The notes: a model not told the origin generated them from the sequence alone. A DNA stretch of 64,000 bases from JBBQWR01 sp038210495 (GCA_038210495.1 JBBQWR010000009.1:58962-122961), one strand, 5' to 3'. Numbered from the stretch's first letter, positions 8,953 through 18,150 are shown. Made by a program: numbers and translations.

Positions 8953-9621
8953 CTATTTCCCTTGACCGGCGATATAAATTTCTCCGTCGCGCAGCTCCAA
9001 CTTCTCTAGGACCGGGAGCCCTTTGCCGCTGCGGTCCGCCCGGGCTGGCAGCGTGACGATTAGCACCGGGTCGGCCTCGACCTGACGCTGCTCGACCAGA
9101 CAGCCGGCCGACTGGAGCGTTCGCGAAACCTCGGGCAGCAGTTTATCGAGTGGCAGCGGCACGGCGCCGGCCCTGGCGTGCCGAATCCGAATCGCCAGCA
9201 CGTCCGGCTCCTGCAACGTAACGCCCGCCTCGATCGACACGACGGTCGACACCCGCGGTCCCTCGTAGCGGCAGCCGACGACGATCTCGTGCGGCCCAAT
9301 GGCGACCCGCGGGTCGCGGAGCTCCGCAGGCAGCAGATGGGGATAGTTTTCAACGAGATCGACGGCCAGCCAGCCGTTGATTTCGTCGGCGCTGAAGATC
9401 GCCTCCCACGGCTTCTTCTTTTTGACGTCGCTGATCACGGCGGCCGATCGGCGGAGCATCTGGTCGCTCCCCTGCTTTCGCCGCGCCGGCTCGACGCGAA
9501 CGGCCTCGTCGTAAAACCGCGGCGTTTGATGGACGGCGAAGAACAGCCAGCCCACGGCCGACAGGACAATCGCCAACACAAGACCCAGTCCCGCGACCGC
9601 GAAGCGCGCTTTTCTAGACAC
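8953..9621 (-). CDS. Membrane-anchored protein of unknown function
   Basis: This 222-residue protein has one N-terminal signal anchor (about residues 8-28) and an outward-facing domain rich in beta-type alternation. The motif SADEINGWLAVDL is reminiscent of the pattern in YpmS/DUF2140-like anchored proteins, but I cannot assign it. The GTG at 9621 is chosen because a GGGG run sits at ribosome-binding distance and the anchor then begins with a normal basic start (SRKARFAVAG); TTG codons at 9633 and 9666 are alternatives. It stands alone between ftsH and rhlE, convergent with ftsH. Confidence 0.65.
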   Translation of the reverse strand: MSRKARFAVAGLGLVLAIVLSAVGWLFFAVHQTPRFYDEAVRVEPARRKQGSDQMLRRSAAVISDVKKKKPWEAIFSADEINGWLAVDLVENYPHLLPAELRDPRVAIGPHEIVVGCRYEGPRVSTVVSIEAGVTLQEPDVLAIRIRHARAGAVPLPLDKLLPEVSRTLQSAGCLVEQRQVEADPVLIVTLPARADRSGKGLPVLEKLELRDGEIYIAGQGK

Positions 9622-9880
9622 GGGCCGCCCCAATCTGTTCCAAGTTCGGTGAGCCGCGAAAGCCAAATTTGTCCGCCGAATTGTCTGTTATAGGTCAAGG
9701 GCAGGGGAATGACGAATGTCGAATGGGCTCACCCGCGATCTCCCCTGGGCTTTTGACCAACGGCGTGCTATACTTATCGCAGTCTGAATCCTTTCGGCGA
9801 GTTATTGGCCATTGGATTACTCCAGGTCCAATGGCTTTTTTAGAACGCGGCTTGCGTTCCATCTTTTGGTCCTGGGAATT

Positions 9881-11311
9881 ATGTCCCACGAGACCCCCAT
9901 GAGTTTTGCCGATTTCGGGCTTGCGCCGCCCATTTTGCGCGCCGTCGCCCACGAGGGCTACGAAGTTCCCACCCCCATTCAATTGCAGGCCATTCCGCAT
10001 GTGGTGGCCGGCCGCGATCTGCTCGGCTGCGCCCAGACGGGCACCGGAAAGACGGCCGCTTTCGCGTTGCCGATTTTGCAGCGGCTGATCGACTTGGCCG
10101 CCGGACACGGTGGCCGAGGCCGCACCCCCAAATCGCTGATTCTCTCGCCGACCCGCGAGCTGGCCGCCCAGATCGGCGATAGCTTTCAGGCTTATGGCCG
10201 ACACACGGGCCTCAAGCATTGCGTCGTTTACGGCGGAGTGAGCCAGGTTAATCAGGTCAAGCAACTGCGAGCCGGGATCGACATCCTGATCGCCACGCCG
10301 GGCCGCTTGCTAGACCTCATGAACCAAGGCTTCATCGAGCTTGGCGCCGTCGAGATCTTCGTGCTAGACGAGGCCGATCGGATGCTCGACATGGGCTTCC
10401 TGCCCGACTTGAAGCGGATCATCGCCAAGGTGCCCAAGCAGCGACAGACTTTGTTTTTCTCGGCCACGATGCCCTCGGCTATTCAGCATCTGGCGGACGC
10501 GATTCTTCGCGATCCGGCCGAAGTGCGAATCGTCCCCGAGCGAGCCACGGCCGACCTGATCGAGCAGTCCGTCTGTTTTATTTCGAAAGAGAACAAGACG
10601 CGGCTGCTCACCGAATATTTGCAGACTCCGGCGGTCACGCGGGCGATCGTGTTCACCCGGACGAAGCACGGCGCCGATCGGGTGACCAAGCAGCTCAATC
10701 GCGCCGGCATCAACGCGGCCGCGATCCACGGTGACAAGACGCAGTCGGCTCGACAAAAGGCGCTGGCCGGCTTCAAGTCCGATCGCAACGGCCGCCAGGT
10801 GCTGGTGGCCACGGACGTAGCGGCCCGCGGCATCGACGTCGACGCCGTATCGCACGTGCTGAACTACGATCTGCCGCACGAGCCGGAAGTGTACGTGCAT
10901 CGGATCGGCCGAACAGGTCGAGCGGGCGCGGCGGGTATCGCCGTGTCGTTCTGCGACCGCGACGAGCGGCAGCACTTGCAGGCGATCGAACGACTGCTGC
11001 GCAAGAAGATTCCGGTCGAGAACACGCTCGCCAAGACAATGGAAAAATCCGACGAAGGCGAGACTCGCGTGCCGCCTTCGTCCGAGGCGATGCAATCGCG
11101 TCAGCCGGCGCCGCGACCTCAATCGCACGGCGGACAGACCCGACGGGCTAAGTTCGGCAAGAGCCGGCCCAGCCCTGCGCCAGCGGCGACTGATAGCGGA
11201 AACTCCACCGCAAACACGGCCAATCAATCGCGAGGCGAATTTGTGGGTAATCTGCCCCCCAAGCGCCGCAAGCGACGCCCACCCACGAAATCGTTCGCCG
11301 GCCGACGGTAG
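9881..11311 (+). CDS. rhlE: DEAD-box RNA helicase, RhlE type
   Basis: This ATP-dependent RNA helicase (476 residues) has all core motifs: Q-motif FADFGLAPPILRAV, Walker A AQTGTGKT, PTRELA, DEAD, SAT, and HRIGRTGRAG. The C-terminal about 100 residues are Arg/Lys/Pro-rich and probably unstructured, as in RhlE-type enzymes that act in ribosome assembly or RNA decay. The start is ATG at 9881; a second in-frame ATG at 9899 begins directly at the Q-motif region (MSFADFGL) and is equally possible. Confidence 0.9.
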   Translation: MSHETPMSFADFGLAPPILRAVAHEGYEVPTPIQLQAIPHVVAGRDLLGCAQTGTGKTAAFALPILQRLIDLAAGHGGRGRTPKSLILSPTRELAAQIGDSFQAYGRHTGLKHCVVYGGVSQVNQVKQLRAGIDILIATPGRLLDLMNQGFIELGAVEIFVLDEADRMLDMGFLPDLKRIIAKVPKQRQTLFFSATMPSAIQHLADAILRDPAEVRIVPERATADLIEQSVCFISKENKTRLLTEYLQTPAVTRAIVFTRTKHGADRVTKQLNRAGINAAAIHGDKTQSARQKALAGFKSDRNGRQVLVATDVAARGIDVDAVSHVLNYDLPHEPEVYVHRIGRTGRAGAAGIAVSFCDRDERQHLQAIERLLRKKIPVENTLAKTMEKSDEGETRVPPSSEAMQSRQPAPRPQSHGGQTRRAKFGKSRPSPAPAATDSGNSTANTANQSRGEFVGNLPPKRRKRRPPTKSFAGRR

Positions 11312-11377
11312 AGCCCGACGACATCAGACGCCGAAACAGCCGTTGAGCAAGTAACATCCCGGCAGAGATGACGGACA

Positions 11378-11572
11378 GTAGCCGGCGGTCGAGGCCGTTA
11401 GGCCGACACCGCCGGTCACCTGATTTAAAAGCACATCGACCCCGGTAGGAGTCGCAGACTTTGCCCACCATAGCGCATCGTCTACGACCCCTATCGGGGT
11501 CGAATCGTTTATCTAAAGATCCTGGTCCGGTGGTGTCGGCCTAACGGCCTCGACCACCGGCTATCGTCTGGG
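11378..11572. repeat. Large inverted repeat of two head-to-head hairpin units
   Basis: The left arm (AGCCGGCGGTCGAGGCCGTT through CGACCCCGGTAGGAGTCGCA) is matched in reverse by the right arm (CGACCCCTATCGGGGTCG through GTCGGCCTAACGGCCTCGAC to CACCGGCTATCGTCTG). Each arm of about 85 bp holds two smaller hairpins. It fills the 324 bp gap between the rhlE stop and the zinc-ribbon gene stop, so it lies where two genes converge. Confidence 0.85.
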
Positions 11573-11635
11573 AATCCTCCGGATTCCTTGAAGCGGCGTC
11601 GCAGACCATCTGTTGCCGGACGTGGAGACCTTGCC

Positions 11636-13429
11636 TTACTTCCCCGCCGCGTCACTCTTGGGCGCGGCGGTGACTGTCATTCCCCAAACGGCCGTGTCTG
11701 CGGCGCCTTCGTAGCCCATCAGGGTCTTGGCCGGTTCTTTGACGATCGCGCCGAAGACCGTCACGACGCTGCCCTCGGGCGCCTCGGGCTTGGTGGCCGT
11801 CACGACCGTGATCGGCGCCGCGCCGCCGGCGGGTTCGATCTGCGACTCGAACAATTTACCGGCGGGCGTCGTCTTCTTGAGCGTGCCGACCGCGAACACG
11901 CCGTTTTCCTTGCGGCCGGAGAAAGCGATCCAGCGGCCGGCGAGATTGCCGACCTGGGCCTGCTCCTCCGGGGAGCCCAAAACGCTGGTCGGCCCAATCA
12001 ACTCGGCGACTTGGCCGCGCAGGGCGACCGCTTGGCCTTCGGCGGCGGCGTCGGGCGTTTTGACATTAGCTAGGACCGAGGCCAGATGACTGAGATCGCG
12101 GCTCTGCTTGATTCGCTTCGCCTTCATGTCGTCCTTGTCGCCCGACTTGACCGCTTGCTCATAAGCGTCGTGCGACTGCTTGGCGGTGGTCAGAGCCGCT
12201 TCGAGATCGGCCATCGCGAAGGTTCCTTCCGATTTCAGTCCTAGCGTTTCCGTGGGCTTGACGTCGGCTGGCTTGACGTCGGTTGGTTTGGTATCAGCTG
12301 GTTTGTCGTCCGGTTTCTTGTCCGGCGCGGTCGCGTCCGGCTTTGGATTATCGTCGGTTTTTACGGGCGTCGGCGTCTTGACCGGTTTGGTGTCTCCAAA
12401 GATGTCGGCGATCGGCTTGTCGGTCGTGGGCTTGATGGGGTCGTCGGGGTTGCCCAGATCGATCGGTTTGTCGGGCGTCTTGGTCGTCGCCACATCGGTC
12501 GACTTCGGACCGGTGTCCGGCTTAGTCGGATCGGGCGCAACGGCTTTGTCGGGTGCGACGGCGGGGGTCGTGTCTGTCGAGGCCTGAGCGTTTATCGCGG
12601 CAACCGGCGCATTACCCCGAATCGATTCGGAACGCTTGTCTTTCGCCGTATTGTCCGTCGTGCCCGGTTCTCTGAGCGATTTGGCGACGACGAACGACGG
12701 GAAATACTTTTGCAATCCGATTAAATCGATTCCAAAGTACAACAGGCCGGCGTAGACCAGCACGTCCACCAGCAGGAACAGCACGAGGAAGATGCCGATG
12801 CCCGCGAGCTTGACCCCCAGCGGCACTTTGCGCTTCACTTTGACCGGCTGAGCGGCGACCATGGTGGCGATACCGCCCAGGCTGTGTCCGGCATCGCCTC
12901 CTTCGTCGTGCGCGGCGCCGAAAGGCTGGCCTCCCTCGCTGAAGTCGTCCTGATGCTCGCGGCGATCGAGGGCCAGTTCGTCGTCGACCACCGAGTGCGA
13001 CGAGTGCCCGAAGGCGTCGGCGACCTCGGCTTCGTCCTCGGCGAACATGAATTCTTCGTCGCTATCCGGCGCGGCGGCGCCCGCGTGTTCGGCCAAACCC
13101 GCGCCGTGCCCGGCGCCATGTGCGGAGTTCTCGCCGCTGGCGACCAACGACGCGTGCGCGTGGCTCATCGGGTCGGTCGATCCGTGCTCGCTGGCCAGCA
13201 GGCCCGCGGCCTGCGGCGCCCCGGCCATGTGAATCCCCTGGAACGCGCCCTGGTCCGAGCTTGGCGTCGGGCCGGCGATGATCTCAAGACTCGGCGGGAC
13301 GAAATCGAGCGCCGTCTGCAGGGTGTATTCGCCGCGGCACAGCGGGCAGCGGACCCAGGCCGCCTGGTCGTCAAGCAGCGGCAGCAAAACGTGGTGATAG
13401 CACTTCGGACAGGTGGTCACGGACGGCAT
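11636..13429 (-). CDS. Zinc-ribbon membrane protein with a long charged Pro/Lys tail
   Basis: This is a 597-residue protein. The N-terminus holds a two-CPxC zinc ribbon (CPKC at residues 8-11 and CPLC about 19 residues later), like the short MJ0042-type finger found in many planctomycete and myxobacterial proteins. An acidic stretch with His/Glu follows, then one transmembrane segment (GIGIFLVLFLLVDVLVYAGL), then about 150 residues of Asp/Lys/Pro/Thr repeats (KPADTKPTDVKPADVKPTE). A C-terminal folded region of about 200 residues reads like a nucleic-acid-binding OB fold (GRWIAFSGRKENGVFAVGTL), but this is a guess. The cytoplasmic finger plus exported domain suggests a tether between compartments. 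Function unknown. Confidence 0.75.
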   Translation of the reverse strand: MPSVTTCPKCYHHVLLPLLDDQAAWVRCPLCRGEYTLQTALDFVPPSLEIIAGPTPSSDQGAFQGIHMAGAPQAAGLLASEHGSTDPMSHAHASLVASGENSAHGAGHGAGLAEHAGAAAPDSDEEFMFAEDEAEVADAFGHSSHSVVDDELALDRREHQDDFSEGGQPFGAAHDEGGDAGHSLGGIATMVAAQPVKVKRKVPLGVKLAGIGIFLVLFLLVDVLVYAGLLYFGIDLIGLQKYFPSFVVAKSLREPGTTDNTAKDKRSESIRGNAPVAAINAQASTDTTPAVAPDKAVAPDPTKPDTGPKSTDVATTKTPDKPIDLGNPDDPIKPTTDKPIADIFGDTKPVKTPTPVKTDDNPKPDATAPDKKPDDKPADTKPTDVKPADVKPTETLGLKSEGTFAMADLEAALTTAKQSHDAYEQAVKSGDKDDMKAKRIKQSRDLSHLASVLANVKTPDAAAEGQAVALRGQVAELIGPTSVLGSPEEQAQVGNLAGRWIAFSGRKENGVFAVGTLKKTTPAGKLFESQIEPAGGAAPITVVTATKPEAPEGSVVTVFGAIVKEPAKTLMGYEGAADTAVWGMTVTAAPKSDAAGK

Positions 13430-13924
13430 TGTTCCAAACTCCGGGAGAAATGGCTTTGAGCCCTGGAGAACCGACCGGCAAGGGGGTTAAACCGGACAGT
13501 TCTCGCATCGGCTTGGCCTTTTAGTCTAACATCGCAAAATATGGGCAAGCTAGAGAATCGGCCGCGATTTTCCAGAAAAGCGATGGCCGTGCGGCGATTG
13601 AAGTCGCATGGTCGCCCACCCCGTTTACCTGCCTCAAGGGTGATTCGCAATCGCCAATCGTCCTTCATGGCTGCTATCCTTGTTAGTTAACAGCAACTCA
13701 CAAAATTACCTAGGATAAGGGGACGACGCCGCACGACTCAATTATCACCAGCGGTAATCCCGTTTGGATAAAAAGTCGGGAGTTAGGGCAAAGAGCGGGC
13801 GGAACCTCTTCGGTCCGATCCCGGCGCGAGGGCGAATAAAATGGAGTCTCGCGATTTTTAAAATGACGCCTCGCCTTCGGAACGGTCGGCGTTGCCACAC
13901 GATTCTTCAATGAGAGGTCGAGAC
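13430..13924. other. 495 bp gap without a convincing gene
   Basis: The gap separates two divergent genes and should hold both promoters. One 15-base stretch (AAGTCGGGAGTTAGG, about 13777) resembles a degenerate leader-repeat unit. Short open frames here (13417-13668, 13710-13910) lack ribosome-binding sites and protein-like composition. Confidence 0.5.
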
Positions 13925-14506
13925 ATGCGGCGAAACAAGTTTTATCTCGTCATGGGTTTGAGCGTCGGAATCGCGATCGGCTATTTCATCGCCTCCTCGG
14001 GCCAGCGGCTTGAATCGCCGGCGGCCGCTGCTGACGCTCCCGTGCCCAAAACGCCCGACCTCGCGGCGGTGGCCCATGATTTGTCTGTCGCCCAAAGCAA
14101 GCTCCCTGATCAATCGCATGCGATGACCGACGTGGCGATGCAATTTTCCAATCTCTGGTTCGCGGGCGAGAAGGAGAATTGGCCGCTCGCGGATTTTTTC
14201 TGGAGCGAGACCCGCTCGCATTTGGCCTGGGCCGTTCGCATCATTCCCAAACGCAAAGACAACGCCGGCCGCGAAATCGATCTGCCGGCCATTTTGCAAT
14301 CGCTCGAAAACAGCCCGCTCAAACAGCTTGGCGAAGCGATCAAGAAGAAAGACAAGGTGGCGTTCGAGAAGGCCTACGAATTTACGATCGTCGGTTGCTA
14401 TGCCTGCCACAAGGCGGCCGACAAACCGTACTTGCGGCCGCAAATACCCACGACGCCGGCGCTACCGATCCTCAATTTCGATCCCGCCGCCGATTGGCCG
14501 AAATAG
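13925..14506 (+). CDS. Small exported c-type cytochrome-like protein
   Basis: This 193-residue protein has an N-terminal signal or anchor (NKFYLVMGLSVGIAIGYFIA) and a single haem-c attachment motif CYACHK near residue 155, followed by KPYLRP. Met and His residues after the motif could supply the sixth ligand. The rest is helical (DVAMQFSNLWFAGEKENWPL) and resembles small planctomycete haem proteins, perhaps for periplasmic electron transfer. The ATG at 13925 is chosen because AGAGGTCGAGAC precedes it; an ATG at 13910 is in frame. Confidence 0.75.
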   Translation: MRRNKFYLVMGLSVGIAIGYFIASSGQRLESPAAAADAPVPKTPDLAAVAHDLSVAQSKLPDQSHAMTDVAMQFSNLWFAGEKENWPLADFFWSETRSHLAWAVRIIPKRKDNAGREIDLPAILQSLENSPLKQLGEAIKKKDKVAFEKAYEFTIVGCYACHKAADKPYLRPQIPTTPALPILNFDPAADWPK

Positions 14507-14599
14507 GCGCGCGTAGGTCATCGACCGCCGGACGCGGCGGGCAGCGATCGCGCCGGTTAAGCGGGCGGTTCGCATTAAATGGCCTGTAGCGGACGGTTG

Positions 14600-14716
14600 G
14601 AGCCGGGCGCGAAGTAAGCGTTGGGATAAAGCCGCGCAAGAAGTAAGCGTTGCAATAGTAAGCGGGCGTAAGCGTTAAAATGCGTCTCCGCGTCGCTTAC
14701 TTCGTGCGCGGCTCTA
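14600..14716. repeat. Cluster of GAAGTAAGCG units with inverted partner
   Basis: Units reading GAAGTAAGCGTT, AGTAAGCGGGCGTAAGCGTT and the complement CGCTTACTTCGTGCGCGGCTC lie within about 115 bp between the cytochrome-like gene and the response regulator gene. The complement matches a copy at 8924-8944. The remainder of the 366 bp gap holds the promoter listed next. Confidence 0.6.
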
Positions 14717-14760
14717 GGTTACGCGCTACCCGCAAGACTCGCTCTACTGCGTCCGTCGCG

Positions 14761-14788
14761 TTGACTTTGGGCGACCGTGACGTAAATA
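14761..14788 (+). promoter_or_regulatory. Probable sigma-70 type promoter for the response regulator gene
   Basis: TTGACT (14761-14766) and TAAATA (14783-14788) are 16 bases apart, about 85 bp before the ATG at 14873. This is a by-eye match. Confidence 0.45.
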
Positions 14789-14872
14789 AACTACGACGGG
14801 AATCGCCTTTTCTCCCCAGCAGCGGTCCCATGTTCGCGTTTTTGCAACCTGTTATCGCCCGAATGAATTGCC

Positions 14873-16270
14873 ATGAAAAAAGGCTCGCTGCTGCTGGTGG
14901 ACGACGATCGGCATGTCCTGGAATCAATGGCCGATTGGCTTCGCGAGCAAGGTTATAAAGTCGATGTCGCCGCCGATCGCGCGGCCGCCATTTCGCTGCT
15001 GGATCGCAAGGCGTTCGACCTCGTGCTGGCGGATATTCGCCTACCGGATGGCGACGGTTACGACGTGCTGGCCCACTGCCGCGAGCACCATCCGCGCACG
15101 GCCGTGATCCTGCTCACCGGCTACGGAACGGTCGAAGCGGCGGTCGAGGCAATCCGGGCCGGAGCGTTTGACTTTCTCACCAAGCCGCTGATCGATCAGG
15201 AACTTGAGATCGCCATCGATCGCGCGCTCAGTCAGCGCGAAGTCCTCGAAGAAAACAAGAATCTTAAAGCCCAGCTCGATCTGCGGTTCGGCATGGAAAA
15301 CGTCGTCGGCCACGACCACCGCATGCTCCGCGTGTTCGACATGGTCGACAGCATTGCCGACACCAAAGCCACGGTGCTGATTACCGGCGAAAGCGGCACG
15401 GGCAAGTCGCTGATCGCCCGGGCGATCCATCGCCGCAGCGCTCGTCGCAACAAGCCGTTCGTCGAAATCGCTTGCGGCGCCTTGCCCGAGACACTCCTGG
15501 AGAGCGAGTTGTTCGGGCACGTCGCCGGTGCGTTCACCGGAGCGACGGGCGAGAAGGTCGGCAAATTTTTGCAGGCTGACGGCGGCACGATCTTTCTCGA
15601 CGAAATCAGCACGGCCACGCCCGGCATGCAGGTCAAGCTCCTGCGAGTTCTTCAGGAAATGGAGTTCGAGCAAGTTGGTGGCACGAAGACGTTTCACGTC
15701 GACAGTCGCGTGATCTTGGCGACCAATGAGGACTTGGCCGAAGCGGTGACCGCCGGCCGGTTCCGGCAGGACCTGTATTATCGCGTGAACGTGATCAATA
15801 TCGAACTGCCCGGACTGCGCGAGCGAGTCTCCGACATTCCGCTGTTGGCGAAGCACTTTTTGCAGCAGATCTGCGAAGAGGCCGGAAAGAAGGTTCACGG
15901 TTTCACGGACGACGCGATGGTGACGATGCAGCGCTACCGCTGGCCGGGCAATGTGCGCGAGTTGCAAAACATCGTCGAGCGGGCCGTCCTGCTGGGCAAG
16001 AACGACACGATCGGCGTGGTCGATTTGCCGACGGCCCTGGCTTATGCGGCGCCGATCTCAACCGCTCCGGTCGCTGGTCGAACGCTGAAGCAGGCTCTCG
16101 AAGCCCCCGAGCGACAGATCATCTTGGAAGTGCTGGAAAGCAACAGCTGGAACCGTCACGCGACCGCCGAGACGTTGGGCATCAACCGCACGACGCTGTA
16201 CAAAAAAATGAAGCGGCTGGGCCTGGAAGACGGGCCCGACCTGCCGCGTTTCGCGGCGATGGCTAAGTGA
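14873..16270 (+). CDS. Sigma-54-dependent response regulator, NtrC family
   Basis: This 465-residue protein has three domains. The receiver (1-120) has the phospho-acceptor Asp54 in LVLADIRLPDGDG and Lys in FLTKP. The AAA+ activator domain has Walker A GESGTGKS at 172-179, the sigma-54 contact loop GAFTGA at 219-224, Walker B GGTIFLDE, and an arginine-finger region. The C-terminal Fis-type helix-turn-helix ends in NRTTLYKKMKRLGL. Such proteins open sigma-54 promoters when phosphorylated. No histidine kinase gene lies nearby, so its partner and target genes are unknown, and I find no clear -24/-12 site in the window. Confidence 0.92.
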   Translation: MKKGSLLLVDDDRHVLESMADWLREQGYKVDVAADRAAAISLLDRKAFDLVLADIRLPDGDGYDVLAHCREHHPRTAVILLTGYGTVEAAVEAIRAGAFDFLTKPLIDQELEIAIDRALSQREVLEENKNLKAQLDLRFGMENVVGHDHRMLRVFDMVDSIADTKATVLITGESGTGKSLIARAIHRRSARRNKPFVEIACGALPETLLESELFGHVAGAFTGATGEKVGKFLQADGGTIFLDEISTATPGMQVKLLRVLQEMEFEQVGGTKTFHVDSRVILATNEDLAEAVTAGRFRQDLYYRVNVINIELPGLRERVSDIPLLAKHFLQQICEEAGKKVHGFTDDAMVTMQRYRWPGNVRELQNIVERAVLLGKNDTIGVVDLPTALAYAAPISTAPVAGRTLKQALEAPERQIILEVLESNSWNRHATAETLGINRTTLYKKMKRLGLEDGPDLPRFAAMAK

Positions 16271-16297
16271 GTTCGGCTAATACGAAGAGACGAAGCA

Positions 16298-16396
16298 GAC
16301 TTAGACAGGATTAACAATATTAACAGGATTTTTTAGGCAGGCCGATTGGTCTGTTTCGTAATCTTGTTAATCTTGTTAATCCTGTCTGTTTTTTTG
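16298..16396. repeat. Inverted repeat GACAGGATTAACA...TGTTAATCCTGTC
   Basis: The left arm AGACAGGATTAACAATATTA continues with ACAGGATTTTTT; the right arm is nearly its complement (AATCTTGTTAATCCTGTCTG then TTTTTTT). Both ends carry T-runs on their outward strand, so it could act as a terminator after the response regulator gene. It contrasts with its GC-rich surroundings. Confidence 0.75.
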
Positions 16397-16431
16397 CTGC
16401 GTTTTTAAGATTCGATTTTCGCGATGCGTGC

Positions 16432-18150
16432 ATGGCCGATACGTCGCAACACGCCGAGGCACTTTCGCGACGGGCGGCGGAGCTTCACGCGGCGCGCGAT
16501 TATCGGGCTGCGGCCGACGTGTTGCGAGAGGCCGTGATGCTGCGGCCTGGCGACGCCAGCCTCCGCTGCGATCTGGCCGTGCTGCTCCAGCTTAGCGGCG
16601 GCGACGGCGATGCGGCCGCGGAAGAATATCGACGGACAGTTCAGCTCGATCCGTCGCATCGCACGGCCTGGTACAATCTGGGCTGCTTGTACAACACGCT
16701 CGACCGCGAAGCGGAGGCCGTGCCGTGCTTCGAGCGATCGTTGGCTCTCCAGCCAAACCACGCGCCCAGTCACCACAATCTGGGACAATCGCTGTTCAAT
16801 CTCGGCGAGACCGACGCCGCGATCGAATGCTACCGGCACGCGCTGGCCCTGGGCGCGGGCCGTCTGGCGGAGACGACGCTGGCCATGAGCATCGCGATTG
16901 CTCCGGCAGCGAGTCCGCGCGACGTGTTGCGGGTCCGGCGAGATTGGGCCAAGCATCAGCTTCCCGGGCCCATATTCGCTCGCCATGAATCCGCAGTGGA
17001 AAGCGATCCGCGGCGACCCCTTCGCGTCGGGTACTTCTCGGCGTTCTTCGACCACCCGAATTGGATGAAGCCGGTTTGGGCGCTCGTCAATCGGCACGAC
17101 CGCGAGCGAATTGGGGTCTACCTTTATTCCGATGGCCAACAGACGAGTCCGCCCCAAGGATACCGGCCGGCCGATGGAGATCAACTTCGCCATACGGCTA
17201 AACTCTCGAACGTCGAACTGGCGAAGCTGGTCCATGCCGACCGGCTCGATGTGCTCGTCGATCTAAACGGCTTTAGTCGCGTGCCGCGATTGGCGGTTGC
17301 CGCCCTGCGGCCGGCGCCTTGCATCGTCGGCTGGTTCAACATGTTCGCTACGACCGGCATGAGCGCCTTCGACTACTTGATTGCCGATGAAAGGGTCGTC
17401 GCGCCGGGCGAAGAAAGCGACTATTGCGAGCGTATCGTCCGCGTTCGGGGCTGCTATCTGACCTTTGAGGTGACGTACCCGGTTCCCGAAATTGCGGCCT
17501 CAAAACTCTCTCCGCTTGGGAGCGGACCGGGTGAGGCGAACGCGCCCTTCACATTCGGCAGCCTCGCCTCGCTCTACAAAATCACGTCGCCGGTGCTCGA
17601 TCTGTGGGCCACGATTCTATCGCGCTGTCCCGACAGTCAATTGCTGCTGCGTAACAAAGGGCTCGCAGCCAAAGGCAATCGCGAATGGATTCTGCGCCGC
17701 TTGGCCGAGCGTGGAATTGCGGCTGATCGCGTTCAACTTGAAGGACCGACGGACCATTTCGAGTTTTTGCGAACGTACGAGCGGATCGATTTGGCCCTAG
17801 ACACGTTTCCCTACAACGGCGGCACGACCACGACCGAGGCCCTTTGGCAAGGCGTGCCCGTCGTGGCGATTCACGGCGATCGCTGGACGTCGCGGGTCAG
17901 CTCGTCGCTCCTATCAAACGCAGGGCTAACCGAGTTTGTAGCGCACGATGCCGATGAATACGTCGAAATCGCCGTCGCCGCCGCAACAACCGACGCCGGA
18001 CGCCAACGTCTCGCCGATCTTCGGCCCAAAATGCGCGACCACTTGCGAACTTCCCAGGTCTGTGCCTGCGACGAATTCGCGCGTAGCATGGAAGAGATTT
18101 ACCAAAGACTGAGGCAAAGTCGGGAGACGGGAGTCGAGAGTCGGGAGTGA
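16432..18150 (+). CDS. TPR-containing O-linked N-acetylglucosamine transferase (GT41/SPINDLY-like)
   Basis: This 572-residue protein has N-terminal TPR repeats (about residues 5-145, with WYNLGCLYNTLDREAEAV and HHNLGQSLFNLGETDAAI), then a GT41 catalytic region. That region includes GYFSAFFDHPNW, LVDLNGFSRVPRLAV, FGSLASLYKITSPVLDLWA and the donor-site block LDTFPYNGGTTTTEALWQGV. Bacterial GT41 enzymes modify cytoplasmic proteins with sugars; the sugar and target here are unknown. Oddity: the last ten codons (SRETGVESRE) and the stop come from a dispersed G/A-rich repeat at 18118-18150, so the C-terminus has been captured from repeat DNA. Confidence 0.85.
   Translation: MADTSQHAEALSRRAAELHAARDYRAAADVLREAVMLRPGDASLRCDLAVLLQLSGGDGDAAAEEYRRTVQLDPSHRTAWYNLGCLYNTLDREAEAVPCFERSLALQPNHAPSHHNLGQSLFNLGETDAAIECYRHALALGAGRLAETTLAMSIAIAPAASPRDVLRVRRDWAKHQLPGPIFARHESAVESDPRRPLRVGYFSAFFDHPNWMKPVWALVNRHDRERIGVYLYSDGQQTSPPQGYRPADGDQLRHTAKLSNVELAKLVHADRLDVLVDLNGFSRVPRLAVAALRPAPCIVGWFNMFATTGMSAFDYLIADERVVAPGEESDYCERIVRVRGCYLTFEVTYPVPEIAASKLSPLGSGPGEANAPFTFGSLASLYKITSPVLDLWATILSRCPDSQLLLRNKGLAAKGNREWILRRLAERGIAADRVQLEGPTDHFEFLRTYERIDLALDTFPYNGGTTTTEALWQGVPVVAIHGDRWTSRVSSSLLSNAGLTEFVAHDADEYVEIAVAAATTDAGRQRLADLRPKMRDHLRTSQVCACDEFARSMEEIYQRLRQSRETGVESRE
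18118..18150 (+). repeat. Leader-family repeat forming the 3' end of the GT41 gene
   Basis: It reads AGTCGGGAGACGGGAGTCGA and continues to the stop codon. It is inverted relative to the copy at 18240-18260, the pair framing an about 90 bp spacer. Confidence 0.8.

Noticed and set aside
13417..13668. Open frame of 83 codons on the minus strand
   Set aside because: It overlaps the start of the zinc-ribbon gene, has no ribosome-binding site and no protein-like pattern.
13710..13910. Open frame of 66 codons on the minus strand
   Set aside because: Composition looks non-coding and part of it resembles repeat-derived sequence; no start signal.
14600..14716. Direct repeats GAAGTAAGCG as a replication-origin iteron set
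   Set aside because: Spacing is irregular, an inverted copy exists, the unit recurs at 8924, and no dnaA, rep or AT-rich unwinding region is near.
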